From assembly GCA_049366815.1 (NCBI GenBank), contig JBMNCO010000050.1:1-22427 (forward strand): 22,427 nucleotides of DNA, read 5' to 3'. The notes beneath the pieces were generated by a model. It had not been told where the DNA came from. It ran no database searches and saw only the letters and a list, made by a program, of their open reading frames with translations. Positions 14,076 to 22,411 of the stretch are shown here, one piece after another. Within the stretch, counting starts at the first letter, position 1, and each line of letters opens with the position of its first letter. Source of the DNA: CAYNYM01 sp049366815. GTDB taxonomy: Bacteria; Desulfobacterota; DSM-4660; Desulfatiglandales; HGW-15. The translations under genes were made by a program, and so were the position numbers.

Positions 14076-15125
14076 ATGACTAAATATAAAATGTCCCGGA
14101 TACGGGCACGTCTCGCACTTCTTGTCCTTTTCATCCTCCTTTTGCTTGCGGTGAGCGTTTCACTTGCTTTGGGTCGCTTCCATGTGCCCGGAGGGACCGT
14201 GGCACGGATTCTCCTGGCATCGGCAGTGCCGGGTGCAATGCCGGGAAATCCTTCTTGGCAGGAGAAAGAGTGGCTGGTAGTCAGGATCGTGAGACTACCA
14301 CGGATTATTGTCGTCGTTATAGCCGGTATGGGGCTTGCCCTGTCCGGCGCTGCCCTGCAGGGACTTTTTCGCAATCCCTTGGTGGGACCCCAGATCGTGG
14401 GGGTCTCCAGCGCTGCTTCCTTTGGCGGGGTGCTGGCTATCCTGTTGACCCTGCCTTCTTCCGGCATCGTAGGGCTTGCCTTTGCCTTCGGCCTCCTCGC
14501 CCTGGTGATGGTGTTCGGCCTCTCCCGGCTGGCCGGAAGTGCAGGTATCCTCTCCCTGGTCCTGGCCGGTGTGATCATGAGCGCCTTTTTCAGCGCTATG
14601 GTGGGGATCATCCAATACCTGGCCGACCCGGAACAGAACCTCCCCAGTATGGTCTACTGGCTTATGGGGAGCTTTGCAGGGGCGAATTGGAATAAGGCCT
14701 CCATTATCGGCTTCCCTACATTGGTTGCAGGGACAATACTCTTGCTCCTGCGTTGGCGTATCAACCTCCTCTCCATCGGGGACACGGACGCAACGGCCCT
14801 GGGGATAAAAGTGGGCGTTCTCCGATGGGGGATACTGTCCCTGGTCTCTCTTATTATTGCCGCACAGGTAGCTGTGAGTGGGGGAGTGGGGTGGGTCGGC
14901 CTGGTCATCCCTCATTTCGCCCGTATGCTCGTAGGGCCTGACCACAGGACACTCCTTCCCGGTTCGGCGCTTCTGGGAGGTCTGTATCTCCTGATTATGG
15001 ACTCTCTGGCAAGAAATCTCACCACACTGGAGATTCCCATAGGATTGCTCACAGCCCTGGTTGGCACGCCGGTGTTCGGGTTTGTCTTCTGGAAGACGCA
15101 GGCAAGGGGGTGGCTCCGTGATTGA
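14076..15125 (+). CDS. FecCD/BtuC-family ABC transporter permease
   Basis: 349 residues, usual for this family of about ten-helix permeases. Hallmarks are LPRIIVVVIAGMGLALSGAALQGLFRNPLVGPQIVGVSSAASFG in the first half, the conserved Ala-Leu-Gly region DTDATALGIKVGVLRW, and GGVGWVGLVIPHFARMLVGPDHR near the C-terminus, the coupling segment. It forms a homodimeric channel in the inner membrane for the cargo delivered by the lipoprotein. It overlaps the ATPase gene by eight bases. No obvious ribosome site precedes ATG 14076; ATG 14091 is an alternative. The family transports siderophores, heme, cobalamin and some oxyanions, so it does not fix the substrate. Confidence 0.94.
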   Translation: MTKYKMSRIRARLALLVLFILLLLAVSVSLALGRFHVPGGTVARILLASAVPGAMPGNPSWQEKEWLVVRIVRLPRIIVVVIAGMGLALSGAALQGLFRNPLVGPQIVGVSSAASFGGVLAILLTLPSSGIVGLAFAFGLLALVMVFGLSRLAGSAGILSLVLAGVIMSAFFSAMVGIIQYLADPEQNLPSMVYWLMGSFAGANWNKASIIGFPTLVAGTILLLLRWRINLLSIGDTDATALGIKVGVLRWGILSLVSLIIAAQVAVSGGVGWVGLVIPHFARMLVGPDHRTLLPGSALLGGLYLLIMDSLARNLTTLEIPIGLLTALVGTPVFGFVFWKTQARGWLRD

Positions 15126-15876
15126 AAAAGACCTTTCTTTTGAGGAACTGGGCTTTTCCTATGAGCCCGGCCAATGGGTTCTGCGGGGATATGGAGGCAA
15201 GGTTGAGCACAGCAAGGTCTTCGCGATCTTAGGACCAAATGGCTGTGGAAAGACCACTCTCCTTAAGCTGCTCATAGGCCTCCTTCGTCCACAGGAAGGA
15301 CGGGTCCGCAACATGGGGCGGATCGCCTTTGTTCCCCAGTTGTTTCAGGTGAGCTTTGCGTATACGGTATTCGACATGGTGCTCATGGGGCGAGTGCGGC
15401 GCGTGGGTCTTTTTTCGACACCCTCCGCAACCGATGAGAGAGCAGCCTTTTCTGCCTTAGAGAAAATGGGACTGGCAGACCTGGCGGAACGCCCATTTGA
15501 CCAACTTTCCGGGGGGCAGAGGCAACTCGTGATCTTTGCCCGCGCCCTGGCCACGGAGGCAGGTACCCTGATCCTTGACGAACCGACAGCCGCCCTGGAT
15601 CTCAGGAACCAAAGGGTAATCCTGAATTGGATTTCACGTCTCGCCCATGAGGAGGGGCTGGCGGTCGTATTCACTACACACCATCCGCACCATGCCTTTG
15701 CAGCGGCGGACACAACACTGCTCATGCTTGGTGAACGCGAATTCCTCTCGGGCCCCACAGCTCAGGTGATGACGGAGGGCCACCTCCGATCTCTATATGG
15801 CGTAGACCTAAAACGCCTAACCTTCCAGAACAATGGACGAAAAATGGAAACATTTGTGCCTGTCTATGATGCATAA
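15118..15876 (+). CDS. FepC/BtuD-like ABC transporter ATP-binding protein
   Basis: 252 residues from GTG at 15118, which has AAGGGGG seven bases upstream and overlaps the permease stop. The frame open to 15061 lies within the permease and is not family-like. Walker A GPNGCGKTT at 39-47, Q-loop Gln74 in FVPQ, signature LSGGQRQLVIFARAL from 130, Walker B LILDEP at 151-156 and switch His188 in THHPHH, all intact. The DLRNQ segment after Walker B fits the iron-chelate/B12 group of importer ATPases. It powers the permease encoded upstream and ends the four-gene unit; a new promoter begins six bases after its stop. Confidence 0.94.
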   Translation: MIEKDLSFEELGFSYEPGQWVLRGYGGKVEHSKVFAILGPNGCGKTTLLKLLIGLLRPQEGRVRNMGRIAFVPQLFQVSFAYTVFDMVLMGRVRRVGLFSTPSATDERAAFSALEKMGLADLAERPFDQLSGGQRQLVIFARALATEAGTLILDEPTAALDLRNQRVILNWISRLAHEEGLAVVFTTHHPHHAFAAADTTLLMLGEREFLSGPTAQVMTEGHLRSLYGVDLKRLTFQNNGRKMETFVPVYDA

Positions 15877-15877
15877 A

Positions 15878-15927
15878 TGACTTGACAGGGAAATTCTCCG
15901 GAGTATATAAAGCACGCCATATATCAA
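15878..15927 (+). promoter_or_regulatory. Promoter and shared 50-bp block ahead of the TonB-dependent receptor
   Basis: TTGACA (15882-15887), 18-base spacer, TATAAA (15906-15911), then CCATATATCA at 15917-15926. It matches the block at 12041-12090 at 34 of 50 positions without gaps. The spacer contains the palindrome CTCCGGAG, which the other copy lacks. The leader to the receptor ATG is about 210 bases and has short inverted repeats (CCCC/GGGG around 16013-16019) but no B12-box or other known riboswitch element. Confidence 0.6.
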
Positions 15928-16131
15928 TTCTGACTTATCTGATAGGCTTACCGTCTTTTAGAAAAGCCTGGTCTCAAGAAATAAAACGGGTCTTTATTTA
16001 AATAATGCTCCCCAGAGGGGCACCTCCCAATAATACCGGTGCTGCAGGGGTTTGCTGATTCAGACAAGATTGTCAGATCGTTATTCAAAGGACCGTAATC
16101 TACTTAAACTAACACCTTAAAGGAGAATCAA

Positions 16132-18087
16132 ATGAAATTCTTGAAGCTCTATACTTTGTTCATTCTTGTAAGTTTGATTGCTGTATCGCCATGTTTCTCC
16201 GAAGATGAAACGGTTTACAAGCTGGGGACGGTGGTGGTCGAAGAAACTTCTGGTGTAAAAGATATTGCCATAACCAACACCGTCACAGCAGAAGAAATTC
16301 AGGCCATGGGTGCAAACAATGTGGCAGAGGCATTGAAGTTTACGCCGGGGGTTCATTTTTCCTATAAAAACCGTGGGTATCAGCCTGTCATTATGCAGGG
16401 TATCGGTCAAGACCAGATATTGCTGTTAATCGACGGGCTTCCGGTTGTTCCCGGCGGAGGAGAACTCGATCTCAATTCCATCCCCGCCTCTATTATCAGC
16501 AGAATCGATCTTATCAAAGGAGCTTCTTCGGTTTTATATGGCCCGAATACACTGGGTGGCGTCATCAATATCGTCACAAAACAGGGGGCACAGGGTACCC
16601 ATGGAAATATTAGGGCCGAATTAGGGGAACACGGCTTTAATCACGAATCAGGCGGTATCAGTCATGGAGGAGAAAAGTTTTCAGGTATAATTCAAGCCGA
16701 TCATACCGGCCGTGACAGCTACGAGCTCTCCAATGAGTTTGAGGTCAAAGAACCTCAATTTGAAGCCGTTGAAGACGGCGGTAAAAGGCAAAACTCCAAG
16801 TTCGAGTCATTTAATTTGCTGGCGCGCATGGGATATAAATTCGACAAAGACACTGAATTGTTTTTAAATGGTTTTTCTTTTAATGTCGACAGGGAAGTCC
16901 CCCCCAACACGGAAACAACCAATCCATTTAAACGCAAGGTCGACGATTACCAGGTCCTTTGTGCTTCAATAGCCGGGAAAAAGAATATAGACGATTGGCT
17001 TACACTGAGGAGCGTGGCATTTGCCCAGAAACGTTCTCAAACCATTGAAGAATATAATGACATTGACTTGACTGACTTGAAACAGAAATTACCCGATGAG
17101 AGTTATATCTATGGGTTGGACTTTTTCAGTGACATTAAACCGGCTGATTGGAACACCCTGTCTTTTGGTGCACATGTGAAGTCCGAAGACATCACCGAAG
17201 ACACGGAACCGGTTGGAGGCGTTTTCACGAGCAAGGAAGCCAAGGCCTATACCATGAGCTTCGCCCTGGAAGATACCCTTCGCTTTGGCTCCTTCACCGG
17301 TGTTGCGGGCATATCTTACAACAAGCGAAAATTATATGATGTGAAGGCAAGCGACGGGACCACAGGGGGCGGGGAATGGAAAGACAGCGTGGACCCCATG
17401 ATCGGAATTTCCTACACCTTTTCAGATGGCACAAGGGTCTTCAGCTCTTTAGCACAAAAAACCACCTATCCAGCCATCAGTTCAACATGGGATACGTCAA
17501 GCGCGACGGTGTATGACCTTGACCCCGAAAAGGACGTGGTTTTTACCCTGGGAGCAAACCGCACCTTTCTGAAAAAGCTTGATGTGAGTCTGGCCGTTTT
17601 TCGTCATGACATTACAGATAAAATTGCCTTAGACCCTGATGACATCCCAATAAATGCCGGAGATCTCGAAATTTCGGGGTTCGAGACGATAGTGTCATAC
17701 GCCTTCAGTAACCGTCTAACCGCAGGAATAGATTATTCCCTGAGCAGTGGTAAGGGGTCCGTCGTGAGGCCATCTGAATTCGGGGACAAGCTTCGTCGGC
17801 AGCTCTATGGATTCAGAGCAAATTATCGCATTCCTTATGTCGAAGCGATTTTGACCGGTTTTGCAAGATATACTATAGATAATTATGATGATTATGGAAG
17901 AAGTTCAAGATTGGTGCGTGAAGACCGCAAGACATTTGACGTTGATCTCAGTCTGAGCAAACGTTTCTCCAATAACATAGAAGTCACCGCCAGGGTAAAA
18001 AATCTTTTTGACAACAATATTGAATATGAGGCCGGTCAGCCGCTCGAGGGCCGTACGTTCAGGTTAGGTATTGCTTATTACTTCTAG
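16132..18087 (+). CDS. TonB-dependent outer-membrane receptor
   Basis: 651 residues, in the usual range. Signal peptide about 1-23 (cleavage near CFS-EDE). A TonB-box-like segment GTVVVEE lies at 32-38, right after the mature N-terminus. The plug domain follows (about 45-150), with EALKFTPGVHFSYKNRGYQPVIMQGI reduced to its key parts: PGV, the ligand-side loop, LLLIDGLPV and IDLIKGASSVLYGPNTLGGVINIVTK. The rest is the 22-strand barrel, ending KNLFDNNIEYEAGQPLEG and a C-terminal YYF, as outer-membrane assembly requires. AAGGAG precedes the ATG. With the ABC operon upstream and the TonB/ExbBD cluster downstream it completes an import route from outside to cytoplasm. Plug and barrel resemble the Cir/BtuB-like group, but the ligand cannot be inferred. 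Confidence 0.95.
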   Translation: MKFLKLYTLFILVSLIAVSPCFSEDETVYKLGTVVVEETSGVKDIAITNTVTAEEIQAMGANNVAEALKFTPGVHFSYKNRGYQPVIMQGIGQDQILLLIDGLPVVPGGGELDLNSIPASIISRIDLIKGASSVLYGPNTLGGVINIVTKQGAQGTHGNIRAELGEHGFNHESGGISHGGEKFSGIIQADHTGRDSYELSNEFEVKEPQFEAVEDGGKRQNSKFESFNLLARMGYKFDKDTELFLNGFSFNVDREVPPNTETTNPFKRKVDDYQVLCASIAGKKNIDDWLTLRSVAFAQKRSQTIEEYNDIDLTDLKQKLPDESYIYGLDFFSDIKPADWNTLSFGAHVKSEDITEDTEPVGGVFTSKEAKAYTMSFALEDTLRFGSFTGVAGISYNKRKLYDVKASDGTTGGGEWKDSVDPMIGISYTFSDGTRVFSSLAQKTTYPAISSTWDTSSATVYDLDPEKDVVFTLGANRTFLKKLDVSLAVFRHDITDKIALDPDDIPINAGDLEISGFETIVSYAFSNRLTAGIDYSLSSGKGSVVRPSEFGDKLRRQLYGFRANYRIPYVEAILTGFARYTIDNYDDYGRSSRLVREDRKTFDVDLSLSKRFSNNIEVTARVKNLFDNNIEYEAGQPLEGRTFRLGIAYYF

Positions 18088-18137
18088 GACTTAGCACGTA
18101 TCACTATCATCTTTAGGTTGCTTTTTGGACTGTTATC

Positions 18138-18177
18138 CTCCCTTCCTCATCTCGCACCGACAGAATGAGGAAGGGGG
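18138..18177 (+). terminator. Long perfect hairpin after the receptor gene
   Basis: A 13-bp stem (18138-18150 with 18165-18177; CCCTTCCTCAT against ATGAGGAAGGG plus a wobble and one more pair) with a 14-base loop, 51 bases after the receptor stop. No T-run follows, so it is a terminator without U-tract or an mRNA-end stabiliser that separates the receptor from the energiser genes. Confidence 0.5.
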
Positions 18178-18295
18178 CAATCAAAACCAGATACGAAAAG
18201 CACGTTTTGATCCGATTAATTGGAAAGCATGGTAATAAGGCAGCTGCTTAGACTGCGAATGTTGCCTTCCATTTTCTACCTTTTTTCGGTCACGC

Positions 18296-18313
18296 GCATT
18301 GCAGCTGCAACGC
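18296..18313. promoter_or_regulatory. Palindrome upstream of the TonB2-type cluster
   Basis: The perfect 12-bp palindrome TTGCAGCTGCAA (18299-18310), extended to 18 bp with one mismatched pair, lies about 75 bases before the DUF3450 gene. It could be an operator. No good -35/-10 pair was found nearby, and the shared block seen at 12041 and 15878 is absent here. Confidence 0.3.
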
Positions 18314-18384
18314 TGCGATATCCTCAGATCAGGACGGCAAAAAATACACAATGACGTGATAAACAAAAAAACTGGATTGATACG

Positions 18385-19239
18385 ATGCGAAGGTCATTTC
18401 TGAAAACACCGGGCAAGGCCTCAAGGCGCTCGGTACGTTTGATTCTGGGTTTATGGATCTTTCTCTTCCTTTCTTTTCCCGCTTTTGCAGAGGATCCTCG
18501 TCCAGGGCTCGTCATGAATCATGTGGTGGAAGCAGTAACACATTCCGCCGATGCCGGGCAGAAGGCGAGGAAGTGGTCTCAGAGAAAGCAAAATCTCCTT
18601 GATCAATTGCGCGAGCTCGAGCTCAAAAATGAATGGACAAAGTTCCAAATCGAACGACACTACAACTGGATTAGAAATGAAACCCAGGCCGTTGCTCTTT
18701 TGCAGGAAAGACTTCTTCAACTTGAAGAGGTCCGCGTTGACCTCGATCCCTTGATCGAGGTTCTTTATGCGAGGTTAGAGGCCGTAATTAGAAACGATTT
18801 ACCCTTTCTGGAGGAAGAGAGAAACCGGAGACTCTCTTTTCTGCGACAGGAGCTTGACAATTCCAAGGCCGGGCTGGGCCATCGCTTGGGTCGGATGCTG
18901 GAAGTTCTACAGATAGAGGCGTTGTATGGCCAGAGTGTTGATGCTAAAGAAGTTGTTGCTACAATAGACGGGCTTCAGCGTCAGGTCACAACCTTTCGTC
19001 TTGGTAGACTTGCCCTTTTTCGTGTCACCCAGGATAACCAGATTGTGCAACGTTTTGATAAAAAGGATAAAACATGGATTACGATTCCTGAAGCCAGCTC
19101 AAGGGAACTGCGTAAGGCTGTTGATATCGCAAGTAAAAAGCGGGTAACCTCTGTCGTTGAACTCCCTATTGGTACGATCTCGTCTCTTTTGCCAGTCCAG
19201 GAGTTGGATGAAAATAGTGAAATGCATGGTGAACAGTGA
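18385..19239 (+). CDS. DUF3450 family periplasmic coiled-coil protein of the TonB2-type cluster
   Basis: 284 residues. Signal peptide about 1-36 (hydrophobic core LILGLWIFLFLSFPAFA, then EDP). The mature part is mostly helical and charged, with coiled-coil-like stretches around 60-125 (QRKQNLLDQLRELELKNEW). DLDPLIEVLYARLE followed by DLPFLEEERNRRL is the conserved centre of DUF3450, and the tail has FRLGRLALFRVTQD. In Vibrio and other gammaproteobacteria members precede TtpC-exbB-exbD-tonB2, and the same order is found here; the next gene overlaps this stop by four bases. It probably assists the energiser in the periplasm, but its biochemical role is not known. Confidence 0.85.
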   Translation: MRRSFLKTPGKASRRSVRLILGLWIFLFLSFPAFAEDPRPGLVMNHVVEAVTHSADAGQKARKWSQRKQNLLDQLRELELKNEWTKFQIERHYNWIRNETQAVALLQERLLQLEEVRVDLDPLIEVLYARLEAVIRNDLPFLEEERNRRLSFLRQELDNSKAGLGHRLGRMLEVLQIEALYGQSVDAKEVVATIDGLQRQVTTFRLGRLALFRVTQDNQIVQRFDKKDKTWITIPEASSRELRKAVDIASKKRVTSVVELPIGTISSLLPVQELDENSEMHGEQ

Positions 19240-20687
19240 GGAAAACATTCAAAAATTTAGATATTCATGTGTTGTTTGTTCTCATTCTAGTATCATGTGC
19301 AAGTCATTGTCTTGCTGAAGAAATTGACTCTACACCGAGCGAACGTGCGAAATGGGAGGCCGGAGCCCTTTCAGCGCAGCGGCTCAGGCAGTCAATGCAT
19401 GACAGCGCAAAATTCCTTGAGAAATATATCAAGGATGATGAACAGGCCCTCGAGGCACACATAAATAGGCTGAAAAATGCACTAAAAGCAAATAGCAATA
19501 CCCTGGAGGGATTGCGTAAAGAGCTAGATGCCAAACAGGGCCTTCACGAAGAGCTTGAATTGAGGTTCCAGGAGGCTTCTTCTGATATGAAGACCCTCGA
19601 AGGAACAGTAAGAACCGCCGCCCGCCAGTGTGTAGAACAGTTGAAATCGAGCCCGGTCACTGCCACGCTTAACAATAGGTTGCGGCCACTTGAGATTTTT
19701 CTCTCTGGGAAATCCTTTCCTTCCATAGGGGATATTTCTGCGATCAGCCGGATTCTTTTTGAAGAGATCGCGCAGACAGGTGTGGCCACATGTGTACAAG
19801 GCGATTTCATCGGCCTTTCCGGTACGGAGCAAAGTGGCACCATAGTGCAGGCAGGTGGATTTTTTCTCGGATTCCATGATGGAAAAAATGGGGGATTTTT
19901 GACACCTGTAGACCCTCTTCCCATAGGTAAACAGGGACTGCCTTTGACCTTCTCAAAAAAAATCACCGCATGGCTCAAGGGGGATATGGCTACGCTTTGC
20001 ATGGATATCACCCGTGGTGCTGCGCTTGAGGCCCAGGCGAGCAAGAGGAGTTTCACCCAGTGGTTTGAGGCAGGTGGATTGCTTCTGTGGCCCATTCTGG
20101 CCATCGCAGTGGCTGGTCTTTTTGTCTCGCTTTATAAAGTCTGTTATTTGTTTACTCGACGACGACTTTCTAAAGATACTTTTTCAAAAATTGAACAGTA
20201 TATGAAGGAATATGAATGGAATAGAATAAAAGAATTACTGTCCAGGCTCCAACGCATACCCGCTGCTAGGGTCCTTAGCAGTGGGATCAGATTTTATAAT
20301 ACAGGCCTTGATGCCCTTGACAACGGTCTCCAGGAGGCTAGACTCAATGTCCTGTCTAGACTTGAAAGGATGCTGCCTCTTTTGAACGTCTTTGCGGCCA
20401 TGGCTCCTCTTTTGGGTCTCCTGGGCACAGTGACCGGCATGATTACCACATTCCAAACCATCACCACCTTTGGCACCGGGGACCCCCGGATTCTATCAAC
20501 CGGGATCAGTGAGGCGCTCATTACCACTCAGGCCGGGCTTGGTATTACCATACCTTTTATGCTGATTCATCATCTGTTAAAAAGGCGCGTGAATTTCTTT
20601 TTGGATGATATTGAAGAGGCCAGTGCGCGCTTTGCAGCCCTGATCGCAGAGTACCAACACAGCCAAAAGGGTATGGTAAAGCCGTGA
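19236..20687 (+). CDS. TtpC-like MotA/TolQ/ExbB protein with long periplasmic N-terminus
   Basis: 483 residues, much longer than ordinary ExbB (about 180-240). Signal peptide about 1-27; a charged coiled-coil region about 50-130; a globular periplasmic part to about 275; first membrane helix about 280-303 (GGLLLWPILAIAVAGLFVSL); cytoplasmic loop; then MotA/TolQ/ExbB helices about 380-405 (APLLGLLGTVTGMITTF) and 425-448 (ALITTQAGLGITIPFMLIHHLL). This layout matches TtpC, which Vibrio TonB2 systems need besides ExbB2, ExbD2 and TonB2. GTG at 19236 overlaps the previous stop (GTGA), and the next gene starts inside this stop, so translation is coupled. It probably links the proton channel to the outer-membrane receptor across the periplasm. 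Confidence 0.9.
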   Translation: MRKTFKNLDIHVLFVLILVSCASHCLAEEIDSTPSERAKWEAGALSAQRLRQSMHDSAKFLEKYIKDDEQALEAHINRLKNALKANSNTLEGLRKELDAKQGLHEELELRFQEASSDMKTLEGTVRTAARQCVEQLKSSPVTATLNNRLRPLEIFLSGKSFPSIGDISAISRILFEEIAQTGVATCVQGDFIGLSGTEQSGTIVQAGGFFLGFHDGKNGGFLTPVDPLPIGKQGLPLTFSKKITAWLKGDMATLCMDITRGAALEAQASKRSFTQWFEAGGLLLWPILAIAVAGLFVSLYKVCYLFTRRRLSKDTFSKIEQYMKEYEWNRIKELLSRLQRIPAARVLSSGIRFYNTGLDALDNGLQEARLNVLSRLERMLPLLNVFAAMAPLLGLLGTVTGMITTFQTITTFGTGDPRILSTGISEALITTQAGLGITIPFMLIHHLLKRRVNFFLDDIEEASARFAALIAEYQHSQKGMVKP

Positions 20688-21226
20688 ACTTGATGCTGTC
20701 CCATATCGCTGCCTATTTCCAGTCAGGCGGGGTCATCATGTATCCCCTGGTTATTTGCTGCATTTGGATGTGGTGGCTTATCTTGCTACAAATGGAATGG
20801 CCTGCAGCATCTAAGATCCGGGATCTTGCTTTTGTTAAACAGCGGATGCAATCCCTTCATACCGGAAATAAAAATATCGATAGAAAGGCCCTGGCAACCA
20901 TTATCAAGGCGGTTCAAAAACGCCAAAGCGCCGGCCTTTCGACGGTTGTTGTGCTTGGCACCATTGCGCCCCTCTTGGGACTTCTGGGCACCATTATGGG
21001 TATGATTACGACCTTTGAAGCGGTTTCAGAATTTGGCCTAGGTAATGCGCGGGCAATGGCTGAGGGGATATCCGAGGCAATGATCACAACTCGGACAGGG
21101 CTTATTATCGCCATTCCGGGTTTGCTTGTGGCCCATTTCATAAAACGCAAGTTAACGAGGCGTCGCCGTTTCCTTGAACAAGCCGGACTGCAAATTTTAC
21201 ACAAGGGCAATAACCATGGATTATAA
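20684..21226 (+). CDS. exbB: ExbB-type proton channel protein of the TonB2-type system
   Basis: 180 residues, the compact ExbB2 length. Three membrane segments: about 17-36 (VIMYPLVICCIWMWWLILLQ), 88-110 (including APLLGLLGTIMGMITTF) and 131-152 (SEAMITTRTGLIIAIPGLL). The last two carry the MotA/TolQ/ExbB pore signature, shared almost word for word with the upstream TtpC-like protein, which suggests the two arose by duplication. GTG at 20684 overlaps the preceding stop by four bases; ATG at 20693 is an alternative. It should form the pentameric stator with the ExbD dimer and drive TonB by proton flow through the inner membrane. Confidence 0.93.
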   Translation: MNLMLSHIAAYFQSGGVIMYPLVICCIWMWWLILLQMEWPAASKIRDLAFVKQRMQSLHTGNKNIDRKALATIIKAVQKRQSAGLSTVVVLGTIAPLLGLLGTIMGMITTFEAVSEFGLGNARAMAEGISEAMITTRTGLIIAIPGLLVAHFIKRKLTRRRRFLEQAGLQILHKGNNHGL

Positions 21227-21626
21227 TTCTCGCTATTCAAGGGATGATGATTTCAGGGCGGAGATGACGCCTCTTATTGATATGGTTTTCATATTGCTTA
21301 TATTTTTCATTGTTACGACCAGCTTCGTTCGTGAAACAGGAATTGAAGTTAAACGTCCTGTTGCCTCATCCGCAACCTCTAAACAGAACGCATCGCTTTT
21401 TATCGGAATCAGCCCGGAAGGCAGAGTGTATCTTGAAGGGAAGGAACTTGATATCCGCAATGTCAAGCCTCGTATGGAGCGATTTCTGGCAGATAACCCA
21501 CCCGGAAGTGTTGTGATTGTAGCGGATACCTCCTGCCCCACAGGCATAACCGTTCAAGTGCTGGATGCCTGCCGTAATGCAGGGATAAAGGATGTCAGTG
21601 TTGCCACAAACCTACCAAAGGAATAA
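21216..21626 (+). CDS. exbD: ExbD-type energiser protein
   Basis: 136 residues from ATG 21216, which has AAGGG eight bases upstream and overlaps the exbB stop by 11 bases. A longer frame from 21174 would add 14 residues lacking support. One N-terminal membrane helix about 18-38 starts MTPLIDMVFILLIFFIV; Asp22 is the conserved proton-carrying Asp of ExbD/TolR. The periplasmic domain (about 45-136) has the family folds GISPEGRVYLEGKEL and VIVADTSCPTGITVQVLDACRNAGI. It forms the dimer that threads the ExbB pore and contacts TonB in the periplasm. Confidence 0.95.
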   Translation: MDYNSRYSRDDDFRAEMTPLIDMVFILLIFFIVTTSFVRETGIEVKRPVASSATSKQNASLFIGISPEGRVYLEGKELDIRNVKPRMERFLADNPPGSVVIVADTSCPTGITVQVLDACRNAGIKDVSVATNLPKE

Positions 21627-21632
21627 TGACTT

Positions 21633-22301
21633 GTGGCAAAATACTTCATAACATTAGTGGCGGCGATTTTTGTGACTTTGTTGCTCTGCTTTACCCCGTT
21701 CGAACGAACGACAAAGGAAATTTTCCCCACCATCAGCATGCAAGAGCCCATTGCCGTCCGGACAGTTGAAACTCCGGAAAAGAAGAGACCCCTTATCCGC
21801 AAAGAAAAAGAGCCACCCAAGATATTAAAATTGTCTCGATCAAAAGTTAGGGCATCCACTGAGCCTAAGATCCCCTTATCGATATCCCCGGCCCAGCTTG
21901 AGCTTGATTTTTCTCCCAAGGTGACCGCAGATCTGAAGGCACCCATAACTGAGTTCAAAGATTCGGGCCAAATAGGTAATGTTGGTGGAAAGGCTAATAC
22001 GGGGCTGGTTTTCAATGCCGGAGACGTGGATGTTCCCCCGCGCATTAAAAAATATTTCCCTCCTTTGTATCCTCCCAAGGCCAGGGGACAAAGAGTCGAA
22101 GGTAAGGTGATGATTCGGGCACTGGTTTTGCCGAATGGGCTTCCCCAGAAGGTGCGGGTCATCTCGTCTGAGCCAGAGGGCTATTTTGAACGTGCTGCAA
22201 TGGATGCTGTGTGGCGTTGGACCTTTTATCCTGCTGAGGAGGCAGGGGAAAAGGTAAAGGTATTGGTTGATATTCCAATAGAGTTCAAACTGAATAACTA
22301 A
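21633..22301 (+). CDS. tonB: TonB protein, TonB2-like
   Basis: 222 residues from GTG at 21633, six bases after the exbD stop. An N-terminal membrane anchor about 4-21 (YFITLVAAIFVTLLLCF), a Lys/Glu/Pro-containing linker about 40-85 (EKKRPLIRKEKEPPK) that is short and poor in the long Pro-Glu/Pro-Lys runs of E. coli TonB, and a C-terminal domain about 133-222 with YPPKARGQRVEGKV, VISSEPEGYFERAAMDAVWRW and the final strand VLVDIPIEFKL. This is the domain that grips the TonB box of receptors. The short linker fits TonB2-type proteins, which depend on a TtpC-like helper to span the periplasm. Its natural partner is the receptor at 16132-18087. Confidence 0.93.
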   Translation: MAKYFITLVAAIFVTLLLCFTPFERTTKEIFPTISMQEPIAVRTVETPEKKRPLIRKEKEPPKILKLSRSKVRASTEPKIPLSISPAQLELDFSPKVTADLKAPITEFKDSGQIGNVGGKANTGLVFNAGDVDVPPRIKKYFPPLYPPKARGQRVEGKVMIRALVLPNGLPQKVRVISSEPEGYFERAAMDAVWRWTFYPAEEAGEKVKVLVDIPIEFKLNN

Positions 22302-22411
22302 AAATGAAGACCTGTCTATCCCTTAAGGGTGGTTAAAAAATTCACAAGTTCCGTTCGGCGATTTTAAGCGCAGGTAACATTTTAGCCCTTTGAAAAATTC
22401 GAAAGGAAATC

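Noticed and set aside
13970..14945. Two overlapping long minus-strand frames (213 and 216 codons)
   Set aside because: Shadows of the FecCD-type permease; low-complexity Arg/Pro/Thr- or Gly/Gln-rich products typical of antisense GC-rich membrane genes.
15877..16131. Cobalamin riboswitch in the receptor leader
   Set aside because: The leader is long and has small inverted repeats, but I could not find the B12 box or the other conserved riboswitch elements; the region before 12135 was also negative.
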